From Cytophagales bacterium (GTDB taxonomy: Bacteria; Bacteroidota; Bacteroidia; Cytophagales; Cyclobacteriaceae), in contig JANYHI010000042.1 of assembly GCA_025359125.1 (NCBI GenBank), positions 124,001 to 188,000 on the forward strand: a stretch of 64,000 bases of DNA. Reading direction: 5' to 3'. Position numbers and translations under genes: made by a program. Each line of letters opens with the position of its first letter. The stretch's first letter is position 1. Positions 52,387 through 61,818 of the stretch are shown here, piece by piece. The notes below the pieces were generated by a model that was given only the letters and a program-made list of their open reading frames with translations, made no database searches and was not told the DNA's origin.

Positions 52387-53172
52387 ATGCGCAAAATTAT
52401 TTTAGTAGCTCTCGTGTTTTTTGTTGTAGCCCCGTTATTCCCCACTAATGCGAAAGAAGGGAAGCGGGAATTTTATTCACTTCTAATTTATCGTGTTAAG
52501 AATATTGCGCAATTGAATGCAGTAGAGAAATATTTGAAGGATGCTTATGTTCCTGCATTGCATCGGTTCGGTAAAAAAAACATTGGTGTATTTAAGCCGG
52601 TCGCCAGCGATAGTGCCGCCTTCGAAAAAATTATTTATGTGTTAACTCCGTTCCAGTCATTGGAAGAATTCAATAAAATAACTTCCAGTCTTTCAGTTGA
52701 TGTGCAACTGGCAAAAGATGGAGTAGCTTTTTTAAATGCTCCGTTTAACGAACCTCCCTACGAAAGAAAAGAGACGGTTCTGATGAGTGCATTCACTAAA
52801 ATGCCAATGATGGAAGCACCTAAACTAACGGGTGCGCGAGACGAACGCGTGTATGAGCTTAGGAGTTATGAAAGCGCGACAGATAATTTATATGCCAGCA
52901 AGGTAAAAATGTTTAATGATGGCGATGAGATTGGTTTATTTAAAAGACTTCAGTTTAATGCTGTCTTCTATGCTGAAGTGTTAGCAGGAGGCAGAATGCC
53001 AAATCTTATTTACATGACTACTTTTGAAAATAGAACTGCGCGCGATGCTCATTGGAAATCTTTTGTAGAAGATCCGCAATGGAAAACATTATCTGGATTG
53101 GAAGAGTACCAACATACCGTTTCAAAAGCTGACATATTATTACTGTATCCCACCGACTATTCAGACTATTGA
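52387..53172 (+). CDS. Secreted NIPSNAP-family protein
   Basis: A signal peptide (MRKIILVALVFFVVAPLFPTNA) precedes two NIPSNAP-type ferredoxin-like domains: FYSLLIYRVKNIAQLNAVEKYL with GVFKPV, and ERVYELRSYESATDNLYASK with FYAEVLAGGRMPNLIYMTTF and HWKSFVEDPQWKTLSG. The family is widespread and its function is unclear. The signal peptide suggests a periplasmic location. Confidence 0.88.
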   Translation: MRKIILVALVFFVVAPLFPTNAKEGKREFYSLLIYRVKNIAQLNAVEKYLKDAYVPALHRFGKKNIGVFKPVASDSAAFEKIIYVLTPFQSLEEFNKITSSLSVDVQLAKDGVAFLNAPFNEPPYERKETVLMSAFTKMPMMEAPKLTGARDERVYELRSYESATDNLYASKVKMFNDGDEIGLFKRLQFNAVFYAEVLAGGRMPNLIYMTTFENRTARDAHWKSFVEDPQWKTLSGLEEYQHTVSKADILLLYPTDYSDY

Positions 53173-53217
53173 TAGAAGTATGGCTGCTCTACTAGGCTAC
53201 TTTCGTTAAAAGCTATT

Positions 53218-53829
53218 ATGAAAAAAATATTTTTATTTTTTTGTTCAATTATTTTTTTAGCAAGCTGTGCAACCACTTCCCCTTTTCAGGGTAGAATTGT
53301 TTATCAATACCAATATTTAGATAAGAGTGGAAAAAATGTATCTGATCAGATGAAAGAGATGGATACCGAGCAACGCTATTATATCAATCCTGCTAATTAC
53401 AAATCATATAATCAGAAAGGAGAGCTGACTCAGCTTTATAATTCAACATCAAATAAATATTTCTACAGCGTAGGCATGGAATTAGAAACCATTGATGCTT
53501 CTACCCCCTCGCCTAAGAATTTTTTTGCCGAGGATAAAAAAGGAGAAGAGAAAATTTTAGATCATCCTTGCAAGAAATTATTGGTAAGCTCAGAATTGGG
53601 ATCAGTACTTTATTATTACGATAAAACCGTAAAAGTAAATCCCGCTCCCTTTATGAAACATCGGTTTGGCAATTGGAGTCAGTACCTATCAAAAACCAAA
53701 GGTGCATTACCACTTAAATTTATTTTAACCAATAAGGAAGGCACACTGGTGGCCACCGCGATTGAGATTAAATCGATGACATTGTTGGATGAAGAGTTTG
53801 AAGTGCAGAGGGCTTTGAGAAAAAAATAA
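53218..53829 (+). CDS. Lipoprotein of unknown function
   Basis: The signal sequence ends in lipobox FLASC. The mature protein (about 185 residues) begins FQGRIVYQYQYLDKSGKN and is beta-rich, in the style of outer-membrane or periplasmic proteins with DUF4412-like folds; the family match is uncertain. It is preceded by a near -7 box (TACTTTCG) within 20 bases of the start. Confidence 0.75.
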   Translation: MKKIFLFFCSIIFLASCATTSPFQGRIVYQYQYLDKSGKNVSDQMKEMDTEQRYYINPANYKSYNQKGELTQLYNSTSNKYFYSVGMELETIDASTPSPKNFFAEDKKGEEKILDHPCKKLLVSSELGSVLYYYDKTVKVNPAPFMKHRFGNWSQYLSKTKGALPLKFILTNKEGTLVATAIEIKSMTLLDEEFEVQRALRKK

Positions 53830-53881
53830 CGGGTTAAAACCACTAATCTTTTTTATTTTTTGTTGGCTACAAAGTTATTCA

Positions 53882-54291
53882 ATGATAAAACAAACTCAAT
53901 CTTCGTCTTCTCAAGTTGACACCTATTTTAAAAAATACCCTCGGCTACTCAGGAAGTGTTAAAGAAAATTCGAGAAACGATTAGAAAGGCGGCACCCAAA
54001 GCATCGGAAGCGGTTCACTATGGCGTTCCAACATTTTTATTAGATGGATATTTGGTTCACTATGGGGCTTATAAAAGTCACATTGGTTTTTATCCCACAC
54101 CCGGTGCTATTGTAGCCTTTGAAAACGAGCTATCAAAATATGAACGATCGAAGGGAGCTGTAAAATTTCCGCTGAAGACACCAATGCCGTTATCATTAAT
54201 TTCGAAAATTGTAAAGTATCGGGTAAAACAGAATTCAATAAAAGTTAAATCTTCTAAGAATAAAATTATAAACAAGAGAGGAGACTTGTAA
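53882..54291 (+). pseudogene. DUF1801 gene with a frameshift near 53930
   Basis: An ATG at 53882 opens a frame reading MIKQTQSSSSQVDTYFKKYP, the usual N-terminus of DUF1801 (YdhG-like) proteins, but it stops after 26 codons. The rest of the domain continues in another frame from about 53932 (SATQEVLKKIRETIRKAAPK, AVHYGVPTF, IGFYPTPGAI, PLKTPMPLSLI). One missing base in or near the A6/CCC run (53930-53940) explains the break. A GTG at 53956 could start a 111-residue truncated product. A sequencing error is possible. Confidence 0.7.
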
Positions 54292-54453
54292 TTTTTGAAC
54301 ATTTGAATGATGTCAAGCCGAAAGAATCTGTCTTGAAATAAGTAATTAAAGATTCGATTAAGTTGATCGAAAAATAATATGAATAGTTGGGATATGGGAC
54401 AAGTATGCGAGGTATCATTGAAATATTGTTAAGATTTTTAGGAAGATAGACCA

Positions 54454-55380
54454 ATGAGATTCTCCAGAATAATTGTGTTTTTGAGCTTTCTCATTTATTC
54501 AAGCATAACTACAATGGCTCAACAAACTTTTAATTTGTATGAAAATAAAATTCCCAATTCTAAAATTGATTTGTCAGTCGTAGAAAAATCTGAAATCGGA
54601 TCTGATGGCATTTTACGAATTAGCGATGTAACCATTCCCGCCTTAACAGTTTATTTACCCGAAAGAGAAAAGGTTAATGGAACAGCAGTAATTATTTGCC
54701 CCGGTGGTGGCTATTGGATTTTGGCCACTGGCCATGAAGGCGAAGAGGTGGCTAAAGAATTTGTAAAAATTGGAGTAACGGCTTTTGTTTTAAAATATCG
54801 ATTGCCCGATTCTCGCACTCAATTAACGCCAGAGGTGGCACCCTTGCAAGACGCGCAAAAAGCTATTCAATTGATAAGAGAGCGAGCCGAAGAATGGAAA
54901 CTGGATCCTACTAAAATTGGCGTGATGGGATTTTCTGCTGGGGGACATTTAGCAAGCACATTGGCAACCAAGTTTAACAAATCGTTAGTTGAAAATAGAA
55001 AGCGAATTTCTTTGCGACCTGATTTTATCATTTTGATTTATCCGGTGATTAGCTCAGATCCCACGATTGCTAGTGTCAGCTCGTTTGATAAACTATTGGG
55101 TTCAAAAAGTTCTGCTATTAAAAGAGAAGAGTATTCATCAGAGAAACATATCACCAACCAAACACCTCCAACATTTTTAATTCATGCTTCCGATGATGAT
55201 GGTGTAAGTCCATCCAATAGCGTTGTGTTTTATCAGGCCTTATTGAAAAATAAAGTTCCTGCCGAGATGCACCTCTATCAAAAAGGCGGTCATGGATTTG
55301 GATTAAAAAATCCGATCACAGAGGATGTATGGTTTGATAGATTGCAAAATTGGATGAAAACAAATAACTGGTTATGGTAG
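54454..55380 (+). CDS. Secreted alpha/beta-hydrolase esterase (BD-FAE/xylan-esterase-like)
   Basis: The signal peptide ends near TTMAQQ. The hydrolase domain has the oxyanion segment IICPGGGYWILATGHEGE, the nucleophile elbow GFSAGGHLAS, the Asp in IHASDDDGVSP and the His in GGHGFGLK. CPGGGY is typical of the esterases that remove acetyl groups from plant polysaccharides in Bacteroidota. The 308-residue length is normal. The substrate is inferred only. Confidence 0.9.
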   Translation: MRFSRIIVFLSFLIYSSITTMAQQTFNLYENKIPNSKIDLSVVEKSEIGSDGILRISDVTIPALTVYLPEREKVNGTAVIICPGGGYWILATGHEGEEVAKEFVKIGVTAFVLKYRLPDSRTQLTPEVAPLQDAQKAIQLIRERAEEWKLDPTKIGVMGFSAGGHLASTLATKFNKSLVENRKRISLRPDFIILIYPVISSDPTIASVSSFDKLLGSKSSAIKREEYSSEKHITNQTPPTFLIHASDDDGVSPSNSVVFYQALLKNKVPAEMHLYQKGGHGFGLKNPITEDVWFDRLQNWMKTNNWLW

Positions 55381-55388
55381 AAATTAAA

Positions 55389-56762
55389 TTACTTAATCAC
55401 TTTCAAAACCCGGCTGGCAAATGTATTCAAATCAAATTCTCTTTTTTGACTAAGTCCGAGCCTTACAATTACCATATTACGAGAAGGAATCATTACCACA
55501 CTTTGTCCTTCGAATCCATCCATTAAATACATATCATTCGGCATTTCAGGAAATCGTTTATCGTTCGGATTATTTTTATTTCCAGCATTGAGCCAAATCT
55601 GAGCACCATATTCTCCTTGTGGTGCTGCCTCTGCTGCGGTAGTAGAATATTTAACCCAACCATCAGGTAATATTCGTTCGTTGTTCCAAACGCCATCATT
55701 CAGATATAATAATCCAAAGCGAGCCCAGTCGCGTGCGGTGGCGTAACTAAAAGAAGAGCCTACAAAAGTTCCAGATGGATCAGGTTCAATCACCATGCTA
55801 TAGGCTCCAATCTTATAAAAAATTTCTTGATAAGGAAACGCGTGATAGTTTTCGATTCCAATTGTTTGTTTGGTAATGCGAGAAATAATATTGGTGGTGC
55901 CGCTGCTGTAATACCATTTTGTATTAGGTGCACTTTCTTGTTTTGATTGTGCAGCAAACGTACCAGCATCTTTTCTTCTAAAGAGCATGTTTGTTGCTGT
56001 GCTGGGACCTCCATAGATTTCTTGCCAAGCTAATCCACTGCTTGCTTGTAATAAATTGTGTAAAGTAATTTTCTTTCGATCGTCCTCTTTCCATTCGGCA
56101 ACGGGAGCTGGCTCTTCGGTTTTTAACTTTCCTTGTTTCACCAATACACCTACAATGGCATTGGTAATGGTTTTAGTCATAGACCAGCCGATGAGTTTCG
56201 TTTGCTGATCAAAAGACGAAGCATATTTTTCCGCTAAGATATTTCCATCTTTTATAATGATCACTGCTCTTGTATTTACAGGATTGGCCGTGTCAGGTTC
56301 TGCAAAGGCTTCATCAACTACGCTGTTCAATTCTTCAATTTTATTATAAAGGCTATCCGTGATTTTATTTCCCGATGGCCAAGCAATTGTATCTTGATTA
56401 AGAGCAGGTTTCTTTGCTAAATTTATTTTTTGAGTTCGCAATTCATCTTCTGTTATCTCTGATACAAGAGTGCAACCCATGCCTTTTCTATAAACGGCTT
56501 TTCTCGTACTCATTCCAAATACAGAGCCTGTGGCAGAAGAATCTTCATAGTGTGCTTCATAAGTTCCCAAATTAACTAGCGCGGCACCTAATTCCTGAGC
56601 AATTATTTGCTTAGGATCTCGATTAGCTACAAATACGCACGAGCATAAATTCTTGGCTCCGTATCCGGCCACGATTGGGAGCGCTTGCGATAAGTAGTAA
56701 ACTGCATAACTAACAATACCTAAAGCAATAATTAGAAGTGATCTCTTAATAATTTTCATCAT
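55389..56762 (-). CDS. Serine hydrolase, beta-lactamase/class C family
   Basis: The ATG at 56762 is chosen because it leaves 5 bases after the alkB-like gene; the longer frame from 56807 would overlap it. An N-terminal hydrophobic segment (SLLIIALGIVSYAVYYLSQ) anchors or exports the protein. The catalytic pattern is SMTK (SxxK) and YYSSGTTN in the YxN place, as in 6-aminohexanoate hydrolase-type members. The 55-residue segment before the catalytic domain (CSCVFVANRDPKQ) is seen in similar Bacteroidota esterases. Substrate unknown. Confidence 0.87.
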   Translation of the reverse strand: MMKIIKRSLLIIALGIVSYAVYYLSQALPIVAGYGAKNLCSCVFVANRDPKQIIAQELGAALVNLGTYEAHYEDSSATGSVFGMSTRKAVYRKGMGCTLVSEITEDELRTQKINLAKKPALNQDTIAWPSGNKITDSLYNKIEELNSVVDEAFAEPDTANPVNTRAVIIIKDGNILAEKYASSFDQQTKLIGWSMTKTITNAIVGVLVKQGKLKTEEPAPVAEWKEDDRKKITLHNLLQASSGLAWQEIYGGPSTATNMLFRRKDAGTFAAQSKQESAPNTKWYYSSGTTNIISRITKQTIGIENYHAFPYQEIFYKIGAYSMVIEPDPSGTFVGSSFSYATARDWARFGLLYLNDGVWNNERILPDGWVKYSTTAAEAAPQGEYGAQIWLNAGNKNNPNDKRFPEMPNDMYLMDGFEGQSVVMIPSRNMVIVRLGLSQKREFDLNTFASRVLKVIK

Positions 56763-56767
56763 TTTTT

Positions 56768-57865
56768 CTAAGCAATTCTGTAGTGAACGTAAATCTTGTT
56801 TTCCCACTCACTCAATAATGGATTCATTACTGAAAACCAAAGCGGTGGAAAAAGTGCAATTAAAATCATAGTGGGATAGCCGAATGGCAATTGCGGGCTT
56901 TCATCGTAATGCTTCAATACTTGGTAACGCTTGATGGCATTTGCGTGATGATCGGAATGGCGTTGTAATTGAAAGAGGAAAAAATTGCTCACTAGGTGAC
57001 TAGCATTCCAAGAGTGCAATGGATTTACACGTTCGTATTTTCCGGCTGCATCCAATTTTCTTATAATACCATAATGCTCAATATAATTAACCAATTCAAG
57101 CAACGTAAAGGCAACGATACTTTGCACAAAAAAGAAAACAGGTATTTCCCAGACGAGTCTTCCGGTAATCTGACTAAATGAAATTGTCAGCACAGAGCAA
57201 AAAATGATCGGCAAAATAGCAAACCAAATCATTTCGTTTTGCACGCTCCATACAGTAGAATTCTTACGCTGTAAACTTTCTTTTTCAATTTGCCAAGCGT
57301 GTGAGTACCCATCAAATACAGATCGAATCCAGAAGGAATAGAAGTTTTCATTCTTTCTGGCCGTTGCCGGATCTGCGGGTGTAGCAACTTGCATATGATG
57401 CCCGCGGTTGTGTTCAATAAAAAAATGCATGTAGCAAACCGTCATCAGCACTACTTTGCTGTAGAACCGCTCAAGCTTAGATTTTTTATGGCCAAGTTCA
57501 TGCGCAACAGTAATTCCAATACCTCCGGTAACTAATCCAAAGCCAATCACGAAAATGACCCACTCAATGGCTGTGTGAAATTTATTTAAAATAACAGCAT
57601 AGCAACCCCATATCACAAAAGCTATTTGAACAAACGTCCAGATGTAAGTGATGAAGCGATAGTAAAATTCTTCGCTTATAATTTTAGCTTCTGAGTCTGA
57701 TGCATTTTCTATATCAATACCACTGGCATGATCGATGGTTGTAATGATAAAAAATACAAAAATGATAGTTAAAGAATTCCATAATCCACCCAAATAATAA
57801 CCAGTAATGACCAGCGCAGGTAAAATAAATGCTGTAAAGAATCCGATTTTTTTTAGTAGGTGCAT
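56768..57865 (-). CDS. alkB: AlkB-type alkane 1-monooxygenase
   Basis: AlkB hydroxylates terminal carbons of alkanes in the inner membrane with a di-iron site and electrons from rubredoxin. The 365-residue protein has about six membrane segments and all four His motifs: HELGHKKSK, EHNRGHH, LQRHSDHHANAIKRY and VNYIEHYG. No rubredoxin gene is in the window. Fatty-acid or other membrane hydroxylase activity is also possible. A serine hydrolase gene follows closely. Confidence 0.92.
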   Translation of the reverse strand: MHLLKKIGFFTAFILPALVITGYYLGGLWNSLTIIFVFFIITTIDHASGIDIENASDSEAKIISEEFYYRFITYIWTFVQIAFVIWGCYAVILNKFHTAIEWVIFVIGFGLVTGGIGITVAHELGHKKSKLERFYSKVVLMTVCYMHFFIEHNRGHHMQVATPADPATARKNENFYSFWIRSVFDGYSHAWQIEKESLQRKNSTVWSVQNEMIWFAILPIIFCSVLTISFSQITGRLVWEIPVFFFVQSIVAFTLLELVNYIEHYGIIRKLDAAGKYERVNPLHSWNASHLVSNFFLFQLQRHSDHHANAIKRYQVLKHYDESPQLPFGYPTMILIALFPPLWFSVMNPLLSEWENKIYVHYRIA

Positions 57866-57946
57866 AGTGATATAAAGCTACGAAATGGAGATTAGATCAG
57901 AAAGCAAATAAAATCCATACACCTTTATATTTTCGTATGTTTACCG

Positions 57947-58930
57947 ATGCTAAAAAAGCTGCTTCTCTATTTTTGCGGATTGCTTATTTCAGCGCATACT
58001 TTCTCTCAGGCAATTGATAATGGAGCTAGTTTTAAAATGCTGCCAGCTGAAAGATCGATTCGCTTTCAATACGATAATGATTATTTCAGCGAATCGGACG
58101 AGTACTACACTCAAGGGATGAATTTGGAGTGGAGTAGTCCCAGCTTAAAAAATAATCCACTTACACGATTATTAATTACGCCAAAAGAAAATTCGAACCG
58201 ATATGGATTAGCGATTGAGCACAATGCCTACACGCCAACCAGTATTCGTTCAAATGAAATATTATATGGAGATAGACCCTTTGCAGCTGCTATTATCTTA
58301 AAGACTTTTGGAGCAAGTATTAACTCAACCAAACGTTATCGCATTACTTCTTCTTTTTCTTTAGGGATGATAGGCTCGGTGGCTGGCGCATATCAAATTC
58401 AAAAAACGATTCATTCTTGGTTGAATGGAACCGACCCCAAAGGCTGGCAATACCAAATAAGAAATGACTTGGCTATTAATTACGAGGCAGCGGTAGAGAG
58501 AAATATTATTCATCATAAATATTTTCTAATAAACGGTTTGGCGTCTGCCCGCATCGGTACACTCAGTACCAAGTCTTCGCTTGGCGCAGCTGTTATGGTG
58601 GGTAAACTAAACTCGGCTATCTCTAATGCTTTTTCAGGAGCCGCTCCCGCATCAGAAAAACGAAAATTTATGTTCCATCTTTTTTTGCAGCCTTTGATAA
58701 GCGCAATAGGGTATGATGGCACGTTGAGCGGAGGGCTGATATTTAATCGGGAAAGTCCATATACACTTAACCAAAGTGAAATAGAAAGATTTATCTTTCA
58801 AGGAAATGCCGGAATTGTTTTTTCAATTAACTCCTTATACTTTGAATATTTCCAATCCATTCTCACCAAAGAATTTACCACTGGAAGAATGCATCAATGG
58901 GGTGGGGTGAAGATCGGTATGCACTTTTAA
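57947..58930 (+). CDS. lpxR: LpxR-like lipid A 3'-O-deacylase
   Basis: The signal peptide ends near SAHTFSQ. The mature N-terminus has FQYDNDYFSESDEYYTQGMN, with the Asn-Asp pair and YTxG of the LpxR family, followed by GLAIEHNAYTPTSI and GDRPFAAAIIL. The rest forms barrel strands and ends in a Phe. LpxR cuts the 3'-acyloxyacyl chain from lipid A in the outer membrane. The match to the family is good; the catalytic details were not checked residue by residue. Confidence 0.87.
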   Translation: MLKKLLLYFCGLLISAHTFSQAIDNGASFKMLPAERSIRFQYDNDYFSESDEYYTQGMNLEWSSPSLKNNPLTRLLITPKENSNRYGLAIEHNAYTPTSIRSNEILYGDRPFAAAIILKTFGASINSTKRYRITSSFSLGMIGSVAGAYQIQKTIHSWLNGTDPKGWQYQIRNDLAINYEAAVERNIIHHKYFLINGLASARIGTLSTKSSLGAAVMVGKLNSAISNAFSGAAPASEKRKFMFHLFLQPLISAIGYDGTLSGGLIFNRESPYTLNQSEIERFIFQGNAGIVFSINSLYFEYFQSILTKEFTTGRMHQWGGVKIGMHF

Positions 58931-59109
58931 ATTTTTTAATAGCAACTATTCAAAGTTTTAAGAAGGCGTTTGCTATTTTGTATTCTAATTCTACAATTTT
59001 AACAAGTACGCCATTTGCCCAATAATGTGTGGTTGGAAATAATCATTCCCCAATAAATTATTATAGATACTCGCGTTTAGCTAATAATATCACTTCCAAT
59101 TAATTAGGT

Positions 59110-59117
59110 TACCTTTG
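59110..59117 (+). promoter_or_regulatory. -7 element of the DEAD-box helicase gene
   Basis: TACCTTTG followed by C is an exact TAnnTTTG match, 23 bases before the ATG at 59141. No TTG at -33 spacing was seen. The region 58931-59109 holds no gene. Confidence 0.5.
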
Positions 59118-59140
59118 CGGCTTAATTTTAAATAATAAAA

Positions 59141-60976
59141 ATGAAATCTTTTAACGAACTGGGATTATCAGGGCAAGTGGTGGAGGCTATCCGCCAAATG
59201 GGCTTTGAGAACCCCACGCCCATTCAAGAACAAGCCATCCCGGTATTGTTGCAAGGAAACACCGACCTAGTCGGATTAGCTCAAACAGGCACAGGTAAAA
59301 CTGCAGCCTTCGGATTGCCATTGATCGAACTGATTGATGAAAAAAACCGAACTACACAGGCTTTGATTTTAGCGCCTACGCGCGAACTAAGTGTGCAGAT
59401 CACTAACGACCTCGAAAATTTTTCGAAGGCAGTGAAAGACTTAAATATTGTTACCGTTTATGGCGGTGCCAGTATCTCAGATCAAATCAGAAAAGTAAAA
59501 AAAGGTGCACAAATTATTGTGGCTACTCCCGGTCGATTAATTGACCTGATCGAGCGCAAAGTAGTAAGCCTTGGTACGATAAAATATGTAGTGTTAGACG
59601 AGGCAGATGAAATGTTGAACATGGGCTTTAAAGAAGCCATTGACGAAATTTTATCGGGCACACCAGACGATAAAAATGTTTGGCTGTTTTCAGCAACTAT
59701 GCCTCGCGAAGTGCGCGAGATTTCGAAGAACTACATGAATAATCCGCAAGAGATTACCATGGGCGAACGAAATCAAGGAAATGAAAATATCGATCACCAA
59801 TATATTGTGGTGGACGAGCGCGACAAGTACATGGCACTCAAACGAATTGTAGATTATTCTACTGATATTTTTGGTGTGATCTTTTGTCGTACTAAAATTG
59901 ACACCCAACGGGTAGCAGAAAGCTTGATGAAAGACGGCTACAATGCAGACGCCCTTCACGGGGATTTGACGCAAATGCAGCGCGACCGCGTAATGAAAAG
60001 TTTTAAGAATAAAACCTTACAACTTTTGGTAGCTACCGATGTGGCTGCTCGTGGTATTGACGTGACTGCGATTACGCATGTAATCCACATGAATATGCCA
60101 GATGAGATGGAGTACTACACACACCGAAGCGGGCGTACCGCCCGTGCCGGTAAAAAAGGTATTTCATTGGCTATTGTTTCTAAAAAAGATCTAGGTAAAA
60201 TCAGCCAGATAGAAAAAACTTTGAAACGTAGATTTACAAAGATCATGATCCCCACTGGCGATGAAGTTTGCCAGAAGAAAATTATGGAGCTTACGCACAA
60301 GATGCGCAATGTAGAAGTGAACGAAGAAGAGATTGACAGTTTCTTACCAGAGGTGTATCATGAATTGATGGATCTCTCCAAAGAAGATATCATCAAGCGA
60401 TTTGCTTCGATTGAGTTCAATCGTTTCTTAGCGTACTATCGGGATGCACGTGATTTAAATAAATCTGATCGTGCCAGAACAATACCGAGTGATGATCGAG
60501 ACAGAGATGGATCAGGAGGAAGTTACCCAAGCACTACTGGAGACCGTGTATTCATCAATGTTGGTAGAATGGATGGATTAGAAGTAGGTGATTTGTTAGG
60601 TTTGATTTGCGATTATGGAGACATCGACAAAACCAAAATCGGTAAGATAGATTTGAAAGGTGCATTCTCCTTCATAGAATTAGAAAAGGATGTAACAGAA
60701 AAAGTATTTAAAGGCTTTGAAGGCGTTGAGGTAAGAGGCCGCAAAGTAAGATTAGAGATGACTACCGGAAGGAGTGATAGAGACGGTGGCGGTGCGCCAG
60801 AAAGAAAAAGATCTTACGGTAGCGGAGGCGGCAGCCGCGAGCGCAGCTCAGGCGGTGGAGAGAAAAGAGGCAAATCTTACGGAGGCAGTAGCAGTGGCGA
60901 AAAGAAAGATCGCTCTTCATGGGGTGGCGGTAGCCGCAGCGAAGGAGGCGAAAGGGAGAGAAAGAAGCGTTGGTAA
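59141..60976 (+). CDS. deaD: DEAD-box RNA helicase (DeaD/CsdA-like)
   Basis: The 611-residue protein unwinds RNA in ribosome assembly or mRNA decay, especially in the cold. It has the Q motif FNELGLSGQVVEAI...TPIQEQAIP, Walker A AQTGTGKT, PTRELSVQ, VLDEADEMLNMGF, the SAT motif and YTHRSGRTARAG. A DbpA-like RNA-binding domain follows (VFINVGRMDGLEVGDLLGLI, AFSFIELE). The tail of about 70 residues is Gly/Arg/Ser-rich and low-complexity, likely to bind RNA. A strong terminator follows. Confidence 0.95.
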   Translation: MKSFNELGLSGQVVEAIRQMGFENPTPIQEQAIPVLLQGNTDLVGLAQTGTGKTAAFGLPLIELIDEKNRTTQALILAPTRELSVQITNDLENFSKAVKDLNIVTVYGGASISDQIRKVKKGAQIIVATPGRLIDLIERKVVSLGTIKYVVLDEADEMLNMGFKEAIDEILSGTPDDKNVWLFSATMPREVREISKNYMNNPQEITMGERNQGNENIDHQYIVVDERDKYMALKRIVDYSTDIFGVIFCRTKIDTQRVAESLMKDGYNADALHGDLTQMQRDRVMKSFKNKTLQLLVATDVAARGIDVTAITHVIHMNMPDEMEYYTHRSGRTARAGKKGISLAIVSKKDLGKISQIEKTLKRRFTKIMIPTGDEVCQKKIMELTHKMRNVEVNEEEIDSFLPEVYHELMDLSKEDIIKRFASIEFNRFLAYYRDARDLNKSDRARTIPSDDRDRDGSGGSYPSTTGDRVFINVGRMDGLEVGDLLGLICDYGDIDKTKIGKIDLKGAFSFIELEKDVTEKVFKGFEGVEVRGRKVRLEMTTGRSDRDGGGAPERKRSYGSGGGSRERSSGGGEKRGKSYGGSSSGEKKDRSSWGGGSRSEGGERERKKRW

Positions 60977-60998
60977 AAATTTATTTAAATGATTGAGA

Positions 60999-61031
60999 GG
61001 GGGAGCTTTAAAATAGCTTCCCCTTTTTTTT
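60999..61031. terminator. Terminator after the DEAD-box gene
   Basis: GGGGGAGCT (60999-61007) pairs with AGCTTCCCC (61015-61023), one G:T pair, 7-base loop, then a T run. It also lies 3 bases before the convergent barrel gene's end and may serve both. Confidence 0.88.
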
Positions 61032-61033
61032 GA

Positions 61034-61786
61034 TCAATTGAAAAGATAAGATGCGTTTAATCCAAGCGTATAAACTTTATAGTTGTTGACAACATTGGCA
61101 TAATCAAATGCGCCATTTGATAAAGGTACAGGATCACGAATAATATTTGTAAAATTTTGATCAATTGTGATACTGAGAATAAATGATTGATTGTTTTTGG
61201 TTGGAATTTGAATGCCAATGCTAGAACTACCAAACAAACTCCAATCGTTTAAGGTGCTATAAATGGATACATCAGGGCCTGAGGTTGTATTTCCAGAACT
61301 TCTTGTAAGGACCTCACTTCTTCTAGCACTGAGCAATCTTCTGGCTGAAAAACCGGCATCAATAAATAGCTTTGTGGTTGATTTTGGATTCATTACAAAA
61401 TTTAAATTTAAAGGCATCTCTAACCATGAATTAAATTCATCAGCCGAAAAAGTTACTTGAGATCCTGAACCATTATCACTAGATAAGGGAGTAGATTGAA
61501 ATTTTATTTTCCGTGTACCATAGCTCAATCCACTTGCTAGCGAAAATCTTTTTGATAAATCGTATTTTAGTATCCCACCAATTTTAAATCCAACTTTAGG
61601 AGTAAATTGAGTAGATGAAGAACTTACATAAGCAGAATTTGCCTCTTCATATTGGATAAAAGCGGTGTTAATAGAAGAGGTAAATCCAATATGGAATTTA
61701 TTTACTTTTTTTGGTAAATCTTGAGAGAAGCAATAACTACAAGCAAGGGTGGTTGTGATTATATTAATTGCAAGGCTAATCTTCAT
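61034..61786 (-). CDS. Predicted outer-membrane beta-barrel (PorT-like family)
   Basis: A signal peptide (ending CYCFSQ) is followed by strands with FHIGFTSSINTAF, PKVGFKIGGILKYDLSKRFSL and LNFVMNPKSTTKLFIDAGFSA, and an aromatic C-terminal strand (LGLNASYLFN). The pattern is like the outer-membrane protein beta-barrel/PorT family. Ser/Thr-rich loops are present. Function unknown. Confidence 0.8.
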   Translation of the reverse strand: MKISLAINIITTTLACSYCFSQDLPKKVNKFHIGFTSSINTAFIQYEEANSAYVSSSSTQFTPKVGFKIGGILKYDLSKRFSLASGLSYGTRKIKFQSTPLSSDNGSGSQVTFSADEFNSWLEMPLNLNFVMNPKSTTKLFIDAGFSARRLLSARRSEVLTRSSGNTTSGPDVSIYSTLNDWSLFGSSSIGIQIPTKNNQSFILSITIDQNFTNIIRDPVPLSNGAFDYANVVNNYKVYTLGLNASYLFN

Positions 61787-61818
61787 TAAATAAAGATAAC
61801 TAACCGCTACGAATTAAA

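Noticed and set aside
54292-54453. Small RNA or gene in the 162-base gap before the esterase
   Set aside because: No promoter box, stable hairpin or convincing small frame was found.
60774-60992. 72-codon alternative-frame ORF at the end of the DEAD-box gene
   Set aside because: It is produced by the low-complexity Gly/Arg/Ser-rich coding tail in another frame.
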